A stretch of DNA of 64,000 nucleotides from an uncultured Tenacibaculum sp. GTDB taxonomy: Bacteria > Bacteroidota > Bacteroidia > Flavobacteriales > Flavobacteriaceae. The position numbers and the translations under genes were made by a program. Under the pieces are notes generated by a model. The model did no database searches and was not told the origin of the DNA. It saw only the letters and a program-made list of their open reading frames with translations. The stretch is taken from NCBI RefSeq assembly GCF_947498805.1, contig NZ_CANMLT010000005.1:248001-312000 (forward strand). The letters are read 5' to 3'. This document shows, in pieces, positions 30,001 to 38,552 of the stretch; the first letter of the stretch is position 1, and every line of letters starts with the position of its first letter.

Positions 30001-30097
30001 GCAATACAGAGACTTAGTTGAAGAAGCTAAAAACGAACTAAGTACAATTAAGAATAAAGAAGCAAAAACAAACGAATCAGTAACTACCCAAAACTAA
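27077..30097 (+). CDS. large exported TPR protein
   Basis: A 1006-residue protein with a signal peptide (1-24, ending SFFAQ) and tetratricopeptide repeats along nearly its whole length, about 20 units with the pattern A..Y...G.Y..A...Y (for example DYYYLGYAYYKQKDYEKAISTFNKII, ARYWLAETNYLQGNYDEALQEY). It probably forms a long periplasmic superhelix serving as a binding scaffold. It lies 23 bases upstream of a plugless beta-barrel gene, a pairing seen repeatedly in Bacteroidota. The partner arrangement suggests a shared envelope function such as assembly or secretion; this is inference. Confidence 0.8.
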   Translation: MRIIYFKKGYLSLLFLGFTTSFFAQKTALHVSESSDFHKAKELYNNKSYAAAQQLFQKVSSESQDANNLKADADYYDAMSAIKLNQDYADDKVIDFVENYPYHNKKEKAYLNVGNHYFANRKASHSLKWYQKVNEKLLTQEEKDELNYKMGYALLVSNYLKDAKARFKTLLGNPIYGNDARYYYGYVAYKQENFGEAEDNLSQLANDATYQAKANYYILDISFKAGRFDKSVQIGEKLLETTKDRKQIPQISKIIGESYFNLKQYEKAIPYLKAYKGKKGKWTNTDYYYLGYAYYKQKDYEKAISTFNKIIGGTNKVAQNAYYHLGECYLELDKKVEALNAFKNASEMDFDPQINESAFLNYAKLSYEQGNPYESVPDVLKNYLAKYPTSVNTAEIKELLITSYLHQQDYTGALSYLNENKSPENEELISEVSLYRGIQLFNNQKLNEAKPYFEAATKSSSSEVNNKARYWLAETNYLQGNYDEALQEYLLFTNNEIEERKMLDYNIAYTYFKLKRYEDAAKHFQQFLDAKIDNNDLNDDAGNRLGDSYYATKEYSKAISSYDNIIQQGGVGSDYAQYQIAMSNGFMGNGDLKIKNLNTLVNDYTESQLQDDALFQLAATYTSSNNQTKAQNTYERLLAKHPRSNYVPSVLLRQGLLYYNNNSNTKALTKFKEIVAKHPNSNEAKQAVTNVRNVYIDIGKVDEYADWVKNVKFVNVSDADLDNASYQSAENKFLENNNTRAIEGFNKYLNRFPNGIHALKAHFYLAQAYNNTNQFDNAIPHYTYVMNQEKSEFTEEALTKLANIYLEKEDWDNGMTVLAKLENDANYPQNIIFAQSNLMKGHYNKKDYENAISYAEKVLSNGKIDTKIIEDAKIIIARASFETDDYETARDFFSEVDKKATGALKAETLYYNAFFLNDEKEYELSNKAIQGLIANYSSYKYWGVKSYIIMAKNYYALKDAYQATYILENIVKNFTQYRDLVEEAKNELSTIKNKEAKTNESVTTQN

Positions 30098-30120
30098 AAT
30101 TTGTGATTAACAAACGTAAG

Positions 30121-31926
30121 ATGAAACTAATGAAAAAGCATTTAGGGTTACTTTTAGTATTTGCTGTTGCGATAGCAAATGCGCAAGAAAAAACAAACAC
30201 AGAAAAAGCAAAGGATACAATTATAAAAACAGAAGTCGTAAACGTAGTTACTTCTTATGTTCCTAAAATTACCGATGCCTTTAAAATAAAACAAAAGCCT
30301 ACTATAAAGCACACTAAAGAAACAGAGAGAAAAGCTTTAGACTATAAAATATTCTCAGTTCCTGTAGCCTCTACATTTATTCCTCAACGAGGAACAATGA
30401 AAAAAATAGACTTAGGCAAAAGAGAACGCTTATACCCTAACTACGCTTCTATTGGAATGGGAAATAACATTGCGCCTTTTGCTGAGATTTATGTTAGACA
30501 AAGTGAGTATTACAACAGTGAGCTAGGAGGAAGTTTACGATTTTTATTAAACTCAGACCCTGTTGCAAATACGCAGCTAAGTAGTACATTCTACAACATA
30601 AATATTAACCTTTTTTACGAACAAAAAGAACGCTATTATACTTGGAAAGCGGGGTTAGATGCTGAACGAAGCAAATATAACTGGTACGGTTTACCAGGAA
30701 ATATACCTTATACAATTGCAACTATAGAAAACATAGAGGAAGAACAAGTTTATAATTATTACCAAGCTTTTGGTAAAATTGATTTCGATGAGTCATTTAT
30801 TAAAAACATCAACGGAAACGTAAACTTTATGTCGGATGGTTTAAGTAGTAGTGAATTTGAATTTGAAGCTTTAGGAAATTTAGAATTTCCTTTAGACAGA
30901 ATTCACAGGCAATTAAACGATTTAAATTTAGGGGTATATCTTAATTATTTTGGAGGTGAATTTGCGAGTACTTATATAAATGACCCACTAAGTAATATTA
31001 CTAGTTTAAAACATGGATTTTTAACAGCCGGATTACTTCCTAAATACAAGTTCTTAATGCACGACTTTTTAATTCAAATAGGTGCAAAAGGTTATTTTTC
31101 TATGGATACTCAAAACAGCACCAACAAATTCTTTGTTTATCCAGACGTAGAAATTTCTTACCCTGTTGTAAAAGATTTTGCTAATGTATTCATTGGAGCT
31201 ACGGGAGGCTTAGAAAACAACACCTATAAAAAATTATCTCAGGAGAATCAATATGTTTCCCCTACCCTTACTATAGCACCAACCAATGAAAAGTACAATG
31301 CTTTCGCTGGAGTAAGAGGAAGATTTAATTCACAATTTAGCTATAAGGTAAAAGCAAGTTATGCTGATATTGAAAACAATCCTTTTTTCTTGTTAAATCC
31401 TTCAAAATCTAATGGTACTAATAGTGCTGGTGGAAATGGATTTACCTTCTTTGGTTATGAATACGGAAATTCTTTCAATGTAGTTTATGATAATATGAAG
31501 AGAACTACTGTTTTTGCTGAAGCTGCCTTTGAATTAGATAAAAAAGTAAGCCTAGGTGCTAATCTTGAGTTTAATAATTTCAAACTAGCGAACATAGCAC
31601 ACGCATGGAATACACCAAAGATTAGAGCAGAGTTTTTTGGAACCTATAAATTAGACAAATGGTATGCAGGAAGTAACATCTTTTTTGTTGGAGAACGAAA
31701 AGGAATTCAATATGACCTACTTCCAGCAACTACGACCAATGTAGTGAATCTAAAAAGCTATATTGATGTTAACTTTAATGGAGGGTATCATTTCAGCGAC
31801 TCTTTTTCTGTATTCTTAAACTTAAAAAACGTATTAAACAACAGTTATCAGCAATACACAAACTTCAACGTACAAGGATTTCAAGCCATGGGAGGTTTAA
31901 CGTGGAAGTTTGATACACTTTTCTAA
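30121..31926 (+). CDS. TonB-dependent-receptor-like beta-barrel without plug
   Basis: About 601 residues. ATG 30121 or 30130 is preferred to a GTG at 30103; MKKHLGLLLVFAVAIANAQ is a clear signal peptide. A short periplasmic stretch ending near residue 100 (TEVVNVVTSYVPKITDAFKIKQKPTIKHT) lacks a carboxypeptidase-like domain and a TonB plug. The rest is a barrel of long amphipathic strands that ends in a receptor-like last strand (GYHFSDSFSVFLNLKNVLNNSYQQYTNF, then GGLTWKF with terminal Phe nearby). It is cotranscribed with the TPR gene. It may be an outer-membrane channel or docking barrel rather than a transporter. Confidence 0.75.
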   Translation: MKLMKKHLGLLLVFAVAIANAQEKTNTEKAKDTIIKTEVVNVVTSYVPKITDAFKIKQKPTIKHTKETERKALDYKIFSVPVASTFIPQRGTMKKIDLGKRERLYPNYASIGMGNNIAPFAEIYVRQSEYYNSELGGSLRFLLNSDPVANTQLSSTFYNININLFYEQKERYYTWKAGLDAERSKYNWYGLPGNIPYTIATIENIEEEQVYNYYQAFGKIDFDESFIKNINGNVNFMSDGLSSSEFEFEALGNLEFPLDRIHRQLNDLNLGVYLNYFGGEFASTYINDPLSNITSLKHGFLTAGLLPKYKFLMHDFLIQIGAKGYFSMDTQNSTNKFFVYPDVEISYPVVKDFANVFIGATGGLENNTYKKLSQENQYVSPTLTIAPTNEKYNAFAGVRGRFNSQFSYKVKASYADIENNPFFLLNPSKSNGTNSAGGNGFTFFGYEYGNSFNVVYDNMKRTTVFAEAAFELDKKVSLGANLEFNNFKLANIAHAWNTPKIRAEFFGTYKLDKWYAGSNIFFVGERKGIQYDLLPATTTNVVNLKSYIDVNFNGGYHFSDSFSVFLNLKNVLNNSYQQYTNFNVQGFQAMGGLTWKFDTLF

Positions 31927-31955
31927 AGTTAGCAGAAAAATCTTACATTCGAAGA

Positions 31956-33098
31956 ATGTTTGTATTAGTATCTAATTATATTACAGCAATTGTTTGTTTG
32001 GTTACAGCTTTTGTAATTCAACGAATATATGTGAAAGAAAAAAATAGAAGTACCGATACTCAATCGGTCGAAGGAATCCAATGGTTTTCTTTAGCTATTT
32101 TTTCTTGGGGATTGGGTGCTTTTATAAATATTCTTCTAATATCTGTGTTAGGTATTCATAGCCAACACAAAATCATTGTTAGCTTAGGAGTACTATTTTC
32201 ACTCCTCAATTCTGTCTTTATTCTAATGTCTATTCCTTCTATAAAACATTATGAAAAAAGAAACTTAGTCATTAGAATTATTGAGCGATTTTCTAACAAA
32301 GAAGTATTTGTAATTTTTGGAGGAATTCTATTCATGATTGCCTCTGTTTTTTTAATTTCATTTTACAGTGGATATCAAGAAAACTCAAGTAACAATGTTA
32401 TTTGGTTAATAGACATTCCTTTTTCTCTTGTAGTAGCTTTTGCTTTATTACAAGAACTAAATAAAGCTTTTAAAAATAGAGGCATGCAGTTTATGTATCT
32501 CCCAACCTTTGCCCTATTTGTTTTAATAGTCATAGCAGTTACACATCGAATTATTCCTACAGAAAACTTACCCAATTGGATCAACCTAAACACATGGAAT
32601 ATACTTGGTATAGTGACAGCTCTTTCATTTAAATTTCTTTTTATTCTGTTGTTTACAATTTTGTTATACAGCTGGAAATTGTTAGCAGAAAAAGAAGAAC
32701 AACAATCTGAATTCATCAAAATAAAAGAGCGAAAAGACAAGCTAGAAAAAGACAAAGAAACTTTGTTAATAGCTAACGAAAGTCATTTAGACACGATTAA
32801 ACATTTAAAATCAGAAATTCAACAACAGAAAAAGAAATATAAAAAACTTAAAAAATCTTCAAAAGTTGAATTATCAGATCGTCAAAAAGAAGTTTTGGCA
32901 AACCTTGGTGTTTGTGGCGCTAAAAAATCCTATACTGAAATTGCCGAAGCAATGAATATTAGTGTAGACGGATTTCAAGCACATATTTATCAAATTAAAA
33001 AAGTATTAAACATTTCTGGTTCTGGCGGTAAAGAACAATTAATTACCTACGCCATCAACAACGACTTACTAAAATTTGCTACCATTCAATGTGATTAA
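31956..33098 (+). CDS. 7TM membrane protein with LuxR-like C-terminal HTH
   Basis: A 380-residue protein. Seven hydrophobic segments lie between residues 5 and 245, followed by a charged coiled coil (about 247-300: KEEQQSEFIKIKERKDKLEK and on). A C-terminal LuxR/GerE-like helix-turn-helix (ELSDRQKEVLANL, then SYTEIAEAMNISVDGFQAHIYQIKKVL) follows. The layout is that of a membrane-bound one-component regulator whose signal is sensed in the membrane or periplasm. It starts 30 bases after the barrel gene and precedes a sodium:amino-acid symporter gene. The target is unknown. Confidence 0.75.
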   Translation: MFVLVSNYITAIVCLVTAFVIQRIYVKEKNRSTDTQSVEGIQWFSLAIFSWGLGAFINILLISVLGIHSQHKIIVSLGVLFSLLNSVFILMSIPSIKHYEKRNLVIRIIERFSNKEVFVIFGGILFMIASVFLISFYSGYQENSSNNVIWLIDIPFSLVVAFALLQELNKAFKNRGMQFMYLPTFALFVLIVIAVTHRIIPTENLPNWINLNTWNILGIVTALSFKFLFILLFTILLYSWKLLAEKEEQQSEFIKIKERKDKLEKDKETLLIANESHLDTIKHLKSEIQQQKKKYKKLKKSSKVELSDRQKEVLANLGVCGAKKSYTEIAEAMNISVDGFQAHIYQIKKVLNISGSGGKEQLITYAINNDLLKFATIQCD

Positions 33099-33164
33099 AC
33101 GATATACTTAACCATATACTTAATTACAAAAATTAAAAAAAATCATCACTACGTAACCTTTCAT

Positions 33165-33180
33165 TTACAATTGATTGTAA
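33165..33180. promoter_or_regulatory. palindrome upstream of the AGCS symporter gene
   Basis: TTACAAT-TG-ATTGTAA, a perfect 7+7 inverted repeat 36 bases before the ATG at 33216. It is preceded by two copies of ATATACTTAA at 33102 and 33114. Possible operator sites; no regulator is assigned. Confidence 0.35.
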
Positions 33181-33215
33181 GCAATTTAGCATCCATCAAT
33201 TTTAAAAATTAAATA

Positions 33216-34769
33216 ATGAAACGGTTTATCTCATTCTTTATCGTTTTCTTGTCATTTTCAATTAATGCACAAGAAAATCAACAAACAGTAGATCAAAAAA
33301 TCAATCAATCCTTTCACAATGCTACTAGTTGGTTTACCGATACCATCTTATATCAAATTCCAATTACCGATAATATTTCAATTCCTTGGGTGCTTATCAT
33401 TCTTGTAGGTGGCGCAACCTATTTCTCTATCTATTTTAAAGGAATCAATTTCAGTGGATTTACAACAGCCATTAATGTAGTACGAGGTAAATACGATGCT
33501 GTAGACAAACCTGAAAACAAAAGTGATATTCCTGAAACTATTAAAGTTGAAGGAGAAGGAGAAGTTTCGCACTTCCAAGCATTAACCGCCGCCCTTTCTG
33601 CTACGGTTGGATTAGGAAACATTGCTGGTGTTGCTATTGCATTGTCTATTGGAGGTGCTGGTGCTACCTTTTGGATGATTGTTGTAGGACTTTTAGGTAT
33701 GGCCTCAAAATTTGTTGAATGTACTTTAGGAGTTAAATACCGAGAAATTGAAGCAGACGGAACCGTTTTTGGCGGACCTATGTACTATTTAAAAAATGGT
33801 CTAAAAGAAATTGGATTCAGTAAAATTGGAAAAGGACTTTCTATTCTATTTGCCATCATGTGTGTTGGTGGATCATTTGGAGGAGGAAATATGTTTCAAG
33901 TTAATCAAGCCTTTAAACTATTTGAATATGTAACAGGCGGTGAACAAAGTTTTATCTATGGAAAAGGATGGTTATTTGGACTTATCATGGCAATTTTTGC
34001 TGGTATTGTAATTATTGGAGGAATTAAAAAAATAGCCAAAGTAACTGATAAAGTAGTTCCTATAATGGTAGTCGTTTACATACTTGCCGTCGTTACCATT
34101 CTCGTAATGAATTACACACAAATACCCAATGCTATCAACGAAATTATACAAGGAGCATTTAACCCTACGGGAATTGCAGGAGGAATAATTGGTGTAATGA
34201 TTCAAGGATTTCGTAGAGGAGCATTTTCTAATGAAGCGGGTATCGGTTCTTCGTCAATTGCCCACGCCGCTGTAAAAACAAACTATGCCGCAAGTGAAGG
34301 TCTAGTAGCATTACTTGAACCTTTTATCGATACTGTAGTTGTTTGTACCATGACTGCATTAGCTTTAATTATTACAGGACAAATAACTGCTGGTAATGAA
34401 GTTTCTTTTGAACAAGGAGCCATTTTAACCTCAAAAGCCTTAGAAAGTGGTATTTCTTGGTTTCCTTATGTACTTACAATTGCTGTTATTTTATTTGCTT
34501 TTTCATCAATGATATCGTGGTCTTATTATGGCTACCAAGCATGGTCATACCTTTTTGGAAGAGAAAAAAGAACTGGAAACATTTACAAAATCATCTTTTG
34601 CGTATTTACCGTTATTGGAGCTGCTGCTACGTTAAATGCAGTAATCGACTTTTCAGATGCGATGGTATTTTCAATGATGGTCCCAAATATGATAGGATTA
34701 ATTCTATTAGCACCTAAAGTAATTCAGGAATTAAAAAGATATAAAACTGCCATTCACAAAAATTCTTAA
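33216..34769 (+). CDS. alanine/glycine:cation symporter (AGCS family)
   Basis: A 517-residue secondary transporter that takes up alanine or glycine with sodium. Family motifs are visible: ALTAALSATVGLGNIAGVAIAL near 120-145, GGPMYYLKNGLKE, and GFRRGAFSNEAGIGSSSIAHAA near 335. About ten transmembrane segments. Unusually it begins with an apparent cleavable signal peptide (MKRFISFFIVFLSFSINAQE) and about 30 polar residues before the first membrane helix; this form occurs in Bacteroidota AGCS proteins. It could be regulated by the membrane HTH protein directly upstream (117-base gap with a palindrome). Confidence 0.9.
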   Translation: MKRFISFFIVFLSFSINAQENQQTVDQKINQSFHNATSWFTDTILYQIPITDNISIPWVLIILVGGATYFSIYFKGINFSGFTTAINVVRGKYDAVDKPENKSDIPETIKVEGEGEVSHFQALTAALSATVGLGNIAGVAIALSIGGAGATFWMIVVGLLGMASKFVECTLGVKYREIEADGTVFGGPMYYLKNGLKEIGFSKIGKGLSILFAIMCVGGSFGGGNMFQVNQAFKLFEYVTGGEQSFIYGKGWLFGLIMAIFAGIVIIGGIKKIAKVTDKVVPIMVVVYILAVVTILVMNYTQIPNAINEIIQGAFNPTGIAGGIIGVMIQGFRRGAFSNEAGIGSSSIAHAAVKTNYAASEGLVALLEPFIDTVVVCTMTALALIITGQITAGNEVSFEQGAILTSKALESGISWFPYVLTIAVILFAFSSMISWSYYGYQAWSYLFGREKRTGNIYKIIFCVFTVIGAAATLNAVIDFSDAMVFSMMVPNMIGLILLAPKVIQELKRYKTAIHKNS

Positions 34770-34807
34770 TTCTATTTTGTAGTTTTATATCCAAATAAAT
34801 TTCTCTA

Positions 34808-36241
34808 ATGAAAAAAACACTTGCATTTATATGTCTTAGTTTCCTTATGTTTTCTTGTAAAACAGAACAAAAGGAAACTTCAAAAACTCCTATTTCTAAT
34901 GCTGAATACCAACAAGATTCAGTACAAATAAAGGAAATCTTCAATACTGCATTAACCCAAGGAAAATCCTATGAATGGTTAAGAGACTTAACACAAAACA
35001 TTGGAAGTCGATTATCTGGTTCAGAAGGAGCTGCTAAATCCGTTATTTGGGGAGAACAATTAATGAAAGAGGTTGGATTAGATTCTGTTTGGTTACAACC
35101 TGTAATGGTTCCTCATTGGGTACGTGGAGAAAAAGAAGTTGCGAATTACGAATTTAATGGAGAAAAAATTAATGTTCCTATTTGTGCTTTAGGAGGCTCT
35201 ATAGCCACACCTTCAAGTGGAATTACTGCTGAAATTATTGAAGTAAAAAGCCTTGAAGAAGCTAAAACTCTAGGAGAAAAAGCAAAAGGTAAAATCGTAT
35301 TCTTTAACGGTGCTTTTGACAATACATTAATCAACACTTTTAGAGCCTATGGAGGTTGTGTTGGACAACGTTTTGCAGGAGCTGCAACGGTTGGTAAATT
35401 TGGAGCAAAGGGTATGATTGTTCGTTCCATGACCAATGGTCTTGATGATTATCCTCATACAGGTTCTATGGGATATGGAGAAATTCCAAAATCAGAATAC
35501 ATTCCTGCAGCAGCAATTAGTTCTAGAGCAGCAGAAAATTTAAGCAAGCACTTAAAGGAAAACCCAACATTAAAATTCTATTTCAAACAAAGTTGTGAAA
35601 CCTTACCAGATGCACCTTCTCATAATGTCGTAGGAGAAATTAAAGGAAGTACCAATCCAGATAAAATTATGGTGATTGGTGGTCATTTAGATTCTTGGGA
35701 TTTAGGTGATGGAGCCCATGATGATGGTACTGGAATTGTACAATCATTAGAAGTAGCCTATTTATTAAAGAAAAATAACATTCAGCCTAAAAATACTATT
35801 CGTATTGTATTCTTTATGAATGAAGAAAACGGTCTAAGAGGAGCTACAGAATATGCTCGATTGGCAAAAGAAAATGGTGAATTACACATTGGTGCACTTG
35901 AATCTGATGCTGGAGGACATACACCTAGAGGATTTTCTATTGATGCAAATGAAAAAAATAGAACTCTTTTACAAAGTTGGAGAAAATTGTTAGCACCTTA
36001 TGGCTTACATGATATTACAGCTGGAGGTAGTGGTGCTGATATAGGTCCATTAAAAGATGACCATGTTACTTTAGTAGGATACCGACCAGACTCTCAACGC
36101 TATTTTGATTACCATCATGCCGCTACTGATACTTTTGACAAAGTAAACAAAAGAGAGTTAGAATTAGGAAGTGCTTCAATGGCTAGTATCGTGTATTTAA
36201 TGGACAAATACCTATACAATAACGAAACTTTAAAACCTTAA
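34808..36241 (+). CDS. M28-family metallopeptidase lipoprotein
   Basis: A 477-residue lipoprotein with lipobox FLMFSC (Cys18). A PA-like insert (about 120-250) precedes the M28 catalytic core. Zinc ligands are in GGHLDSWDLGDGAHDDGTG and in the FMNEENGLRG Glu-Glu pair; further ligands lie in ALESDAGG and in the HHAATDT segment. This is the carboxypeptidase Q-like M28 subtype, expected to trim dipeptides or peptide ends outside the inner membrane. The amidohydrolase gene starts 22 bases later, so the two are likely one unit. Together with the symporter upstream they suggest peptide and amino-acid use. Confidence 0.88.
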   Translation: MKKTLAFICLSFLMFSCKTEQKETSKTPISNAEYQQDSVQIKEIFNTALTQGKSYEWLRDLTQNIGSRLSGSEGAAKSVIWGEQLMKEVGLDSVWLQPVMVPHWVRGEKEVANYEFNGEKINVPICALGGSIATPSSGITAEIIEVKSLEEAKTLGEKAKGKIVFFNGAFDNTLINTFRAYGGCVGQRFAGAATVGKFGAKGMIVRSMTNGLDDYPHTGSMGYGEIPKSEYIPAAAISSRAAENLSKHLKENPTLKFYFKQSCETLPDAPSHNVVGEIKGSTNPDKIMVIGGHLDSWDLGDGAHDDGTGIVQSLEVAYLLKKNNIQPKNTIRIVFFMNEENGLRGATEYARLAKENGELHIGALESDAGGHTPRGFSIDANEKNRTLLQSWRKLLAPYGLHDITAGGSGADIGPLKDDHVTLVGYRPDSQRYFDYHHAATDTFDKVNKRELELGSASMASIVYLMDKYLYNNETLKP

Positions 36242-36263
36242 AAACAAAAACGAACCAAGCTAA

Positions 36264-37877
36264 ATGAAAAAAATATTCATCCCCTTAGTTTCAATAGGTC
36301 TTTTATTCTCATGCAAACAACAAGAAAAAGCAGATCTTATTGTTATTAATGCCAATGCATACACCGTAAACAACAACTTTGACAAAGCAGAAAGTTTTGC
36401 TGTTAAAAATGGTAAATTTATAGCAGTTGGTACGAATGAAGAAATTCAAAATAAATACGCTACTTTAAAAACGGTAGACGCCCAAAACAATGCTGTATAT
36501 CCAGGATTTATTGATGGTCATTGTCATTTTTACGGATTGGGCTTACAACAACAAAAAGTAAACTTGGTAGGTACCAAAAGCTATGAAGATGTATTACAGC
36601 GTTTGGTAACTTTCCAAAAAGAAAAAAACACCACTTTTATTACAGGACGTGGATGGGATCAAAATGATTGGGAGGTAAAAGAATTTCCTACCAAAGAAAA
36701 ATTAGACAGTGTCTTCCCTAATACACCTGTAGCCATTCGTAGAATTGACGGACACGCCATGCTTGTAAATCAAAAAGCAATTGACTTAGCAGGAATTTCT
36801 ACGGAATCAAAAATTGATGGTGGAGAATTTATTCAAAAAGATGGTAAACTAACCGGAGTTTTAATTGACAATGCAATGAACTTCATCAAAGTACCTAAAC
36901 CATCTAAAAGAGAACAAATTCAGGCATTAAAAGATGCTCAGAAAATATGTTTCGATTTAGGATTAACTACGGTTGATGATGCTGGTTTAGACAAACAAGT
37001 TATTGAGTTAGTAGATAGCCTTCAACAAACAGGAGATTTAAAAATGCGTATCTACGCCATGATTTCCAACAATAAAGAAAACCTTGATTATTATTTAAAC
37101 AAAGGAGTTATAAAAACCGATCGTCTGCATGTACGCTCTGTAAAAGTATATTCAGATGGAGCTTTAGGTTCACGTGGTGCTACCTTAAAAGATGAATATT
37201 CAGATAAAAAGGGACACTTTGGAGCATTGGTGAATTCTTATAATGATCTACAAAACTTAGCACAACGAATTGCAAATTCAGAATATCAAATGAATACACA
37301 TGCCATAGGTGATTCAGCAAATTATGTAATGCTAAAAACATATGACGAGGTCTTAAAAAACAAAAAAGACCGTCGTTGGAGAATAGAACATGCACAAGTA
37401 GTAGATTTAAAAGACTTTCATTTCTTTAAAAATGTATTACCCTCTATACAACCAACACATGCTACTTCAGATATGTATTGGGCAGAAGAACGTGTTGGAG
37501 CTGAAAGAATCAAAGGAGCCTATGCTTATAACGACTTACTTAAGCAATACGGAAAAGTTGCTTTAGGAACAGATTTCCCAATTGAACACGTAAGTCCTTT
37601 ATATACTTTTTACGCAGCAAGTATCCGTAAAGATTTAAAAGGATATCCAGAAAATGGATATCAAATGAACAATGCCTTATCTAGAGAGAATACCTTAAAA
37701 GGAATGACTATCTGGAATGCTTATGCCAATTTTGAAGAAACTGAAAAAGGAAGTATTGAAATTGGAAAAGTAGCTGATTTTATCATTTTAGAAAATGATA
37801 TTATGACTGCTGATGAAAAAAAGATTCCACATACAAAGGTTTTAGAAACCTATGTTAATGGAGAAAAAGTTAACTAA
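36264..37877 (+). CDS. amidohydrolase (YtcJ-like) lipoprotein
   Basis: A 537-residue protein with lipobox GLLFSC (Cys17). It is an Amidohydrolase_3/YtcJ-like metal-dependent hydrolase. The HxH metal site is in YPGFIDGHCHFYG, with RIDGHAMLVNQKA, MNTHAIGDSANY, WRIEHAQVV and ALGTDFPIEHVSPL supplying the other ligands. The beta domain flanks the barrel at both ends (LIVINANAYTVNNN and IEIGKVADFIILEND). Substrate unknown. Probably cotranscribed with the M28 peptidase. Confidence 0.85.
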   Translation: MKKIFIPLVSIGLLFSCKQQEKADLIVINANAYTVNNNFDKAESFAVKNGKFIAVGTNEEIQNKYATLKTVDAQNNAVYPGFIDGHCHFYGLGLQQQKVNLVGTKSYEDVLQRLVTFQKEKNTTFITGRGWDQNDWEVKEFPTKEKLDSVFPNTPVAIRRIDGHAMLVNQKAIDLAGISTESKIDGGEFIQKDGKLTGVLIDNAMNFIKVPKPSKREQIQALKDAQKICFDLGLTTVDDAGLDKQVIELVDSLQQTGDLKMRIYAMISNNKENLDYYLNKGVIKTDRLHVRSVKVYSDGALGSRGATLKDEYSDKKGHFGALVNSYNDLQNLAQRIANSEYQMNTHAIGDSANYVMLKTYDEVLKNKKDRRWRIEHAQVVDLKDFHFFKNVLPSIQPTHATSDMYWAEERVGAERIKGAYAYNDLLKQYGKVALGTDFPIEHVSPLYTFYAASIRKDLKGYPENGYQMNNALSRENTLKGMTIWNAYANFEETEKGSIEIGKVADFIILENDIMTADEKKIPHTKVLETYVNGEKVN

Positions 37878-37880
37878 CTA

Positions 37881-37893
37881 TATGCATCTTTTT
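37881..37893 (+). promoter_or_regulatory. shared motif TATGCATCTTTTT, copy 1
   Basis: Identical 13-base word at 37881-37893 and 38264-38276, each in the short space before a small gene (the DUF3703 protein and the Cys-rich protein). A common control element is possible. Confidence 0.35.
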
Positions 37894-37922
37894 TGCTTTT
37901 TTGATGTCTGATTATAAAAATC

Positions 37923-38258
37923 ATGACACAACAATTACGAAAGCAAGCATTTAAAGAACAACTAACATTGGGTAAAATGGCACTTAAAAACAAACGTTTT
38001 AAAGTGTCATTTTATCATTTTGAAAACGCTCATATTCTTGGGCAAAAACATTGGTGCCGACATACAGTTTCTCATTACTGGATGCTACTACACGGAATTC
38101 AATCAAAAAATTTTAAAGAAATTCTCGGACAAATTACTAGAATTTTAGCTTCCTTAATCTTCACTAATATCTGGGTACCAAAAGGGAATACTGGTGGTAC
38201 TAACATCTCTCCTATCAAACCAATTCCTATTCGAAAAGAACTTCAAAAATATTTTTAA
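37923..38258 (+). CDS. DUF3703 family protein
   Basis: A 111-residue protein without a signal peptide. The N-terminal helical part with NAHILGQKHWCRHTVSHYWML matches the DUF3703 family, and the C-terminal end (NIWVPKGNTGGTNISPIKPIPI) is conserved in it. In other Bacteroidota and Proteobacteria such genes often sit with copper or other metal-stress genes (remembered, not checked). Here the neighbours are a Cys-rich mini-protein and sigZ. A 13-base motif TATGCATCTTTTT lies 30 bases upstream and again upstream of the next gene. Confidence 0.75.
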   Translation: MTQQLRKQAFKEQLTLGKMALKNKRFKVSFYHFENAHILGQKHWCRHTVSHYWMLLHGIQSKNFKEILGQITRILASLIFTNIWVPKGNTGGTNISPIKPIPIRKELQKYF

Positions 38259-38263
38259 ACTTT

Positions 38264-38276
38264 TATGCATCTTTTT
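38264..38276 (+). promoter_or_regulatory. shared motif TATGCATCTTTTT, copy 2
   Basis: Second copy, directly after the DUF3703 stop. Because copy 1 is non-coding, the ATG inside this copy is unlikely to be the start of the Cys-rich protein. Confidence 0.35.
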
Positions 38277-38321
38277 AAAGATTACAAAGTCTACTATATG
38301 AAATATTTAAATTACAATATC

Positions 38322-38426
38322 ATGACATATAAAAATCAATGCACTTGCAATTGTGAAGGATGTAAAAATGGAAACTGTAACAGTTGTACTTGTGAAAACT
38401 GCACCTGCAATAATTGCAATTGTTAA
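38322..38426 (+). CDS. small metallothionein-like Cys-rich protein
   Basis: A 34-residue protein beginning MTYKNQ. From residue 7 on it contains 11 cysteines in CxC and CxxC spacing (CTCNCEGC, CNSCTC, ENCTCNNCNC), separated almost only by Asn, Thr, Gly, Ser and Glu. There are no aromatic residues after Tyr3. This composition is that of a metal-thiolate cluster protein binding Cu(I), Zn or Cd. In-frame ATGs at 38298 and 38265 could extend it to 42 or 53 residues; the upstream one lies in a repeated motif, so I prefer 38322. It lies between the DUF3703 and sigZ genes and is closed by its own terminator. Known family not recognised. Confidence 0.8.
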   Translation: MTYKNQCTCNCEGCKNGNCNSCTCENCTCNNCNC

Positions 38427-38477
38427 TGAATTCATTTGTTAACTACTCGTTTAATTCAAATTAGAATTAAATAACAG

Positions 38478-38514
38478 AAAATGTATCGAGGCATCTATGC
38501 TTCGATACATTTTT
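38478..38514 (+). terminator. terminator after the Cys-rich gene
   Basis: A 15-base-pair stem with one G-U pair (38478-38492 with 38499-38513) followed by T and A. It separates the Cys-rich gene from sigZ. Confidence 0.8.
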
Positions 38515-38552
38515 AAAACCACTCAATAAAACATTTTTTGTAAATTTATAAT

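Noticed and set aside
27077..30097. Internal repeats of the TPR gene as a DNA repeat or CRISPR array
   Set aside because: The periodicity is at protein level (about 34 residues) with varied DNA; no identical repeats with spacers exist here or elsewhere in the window.
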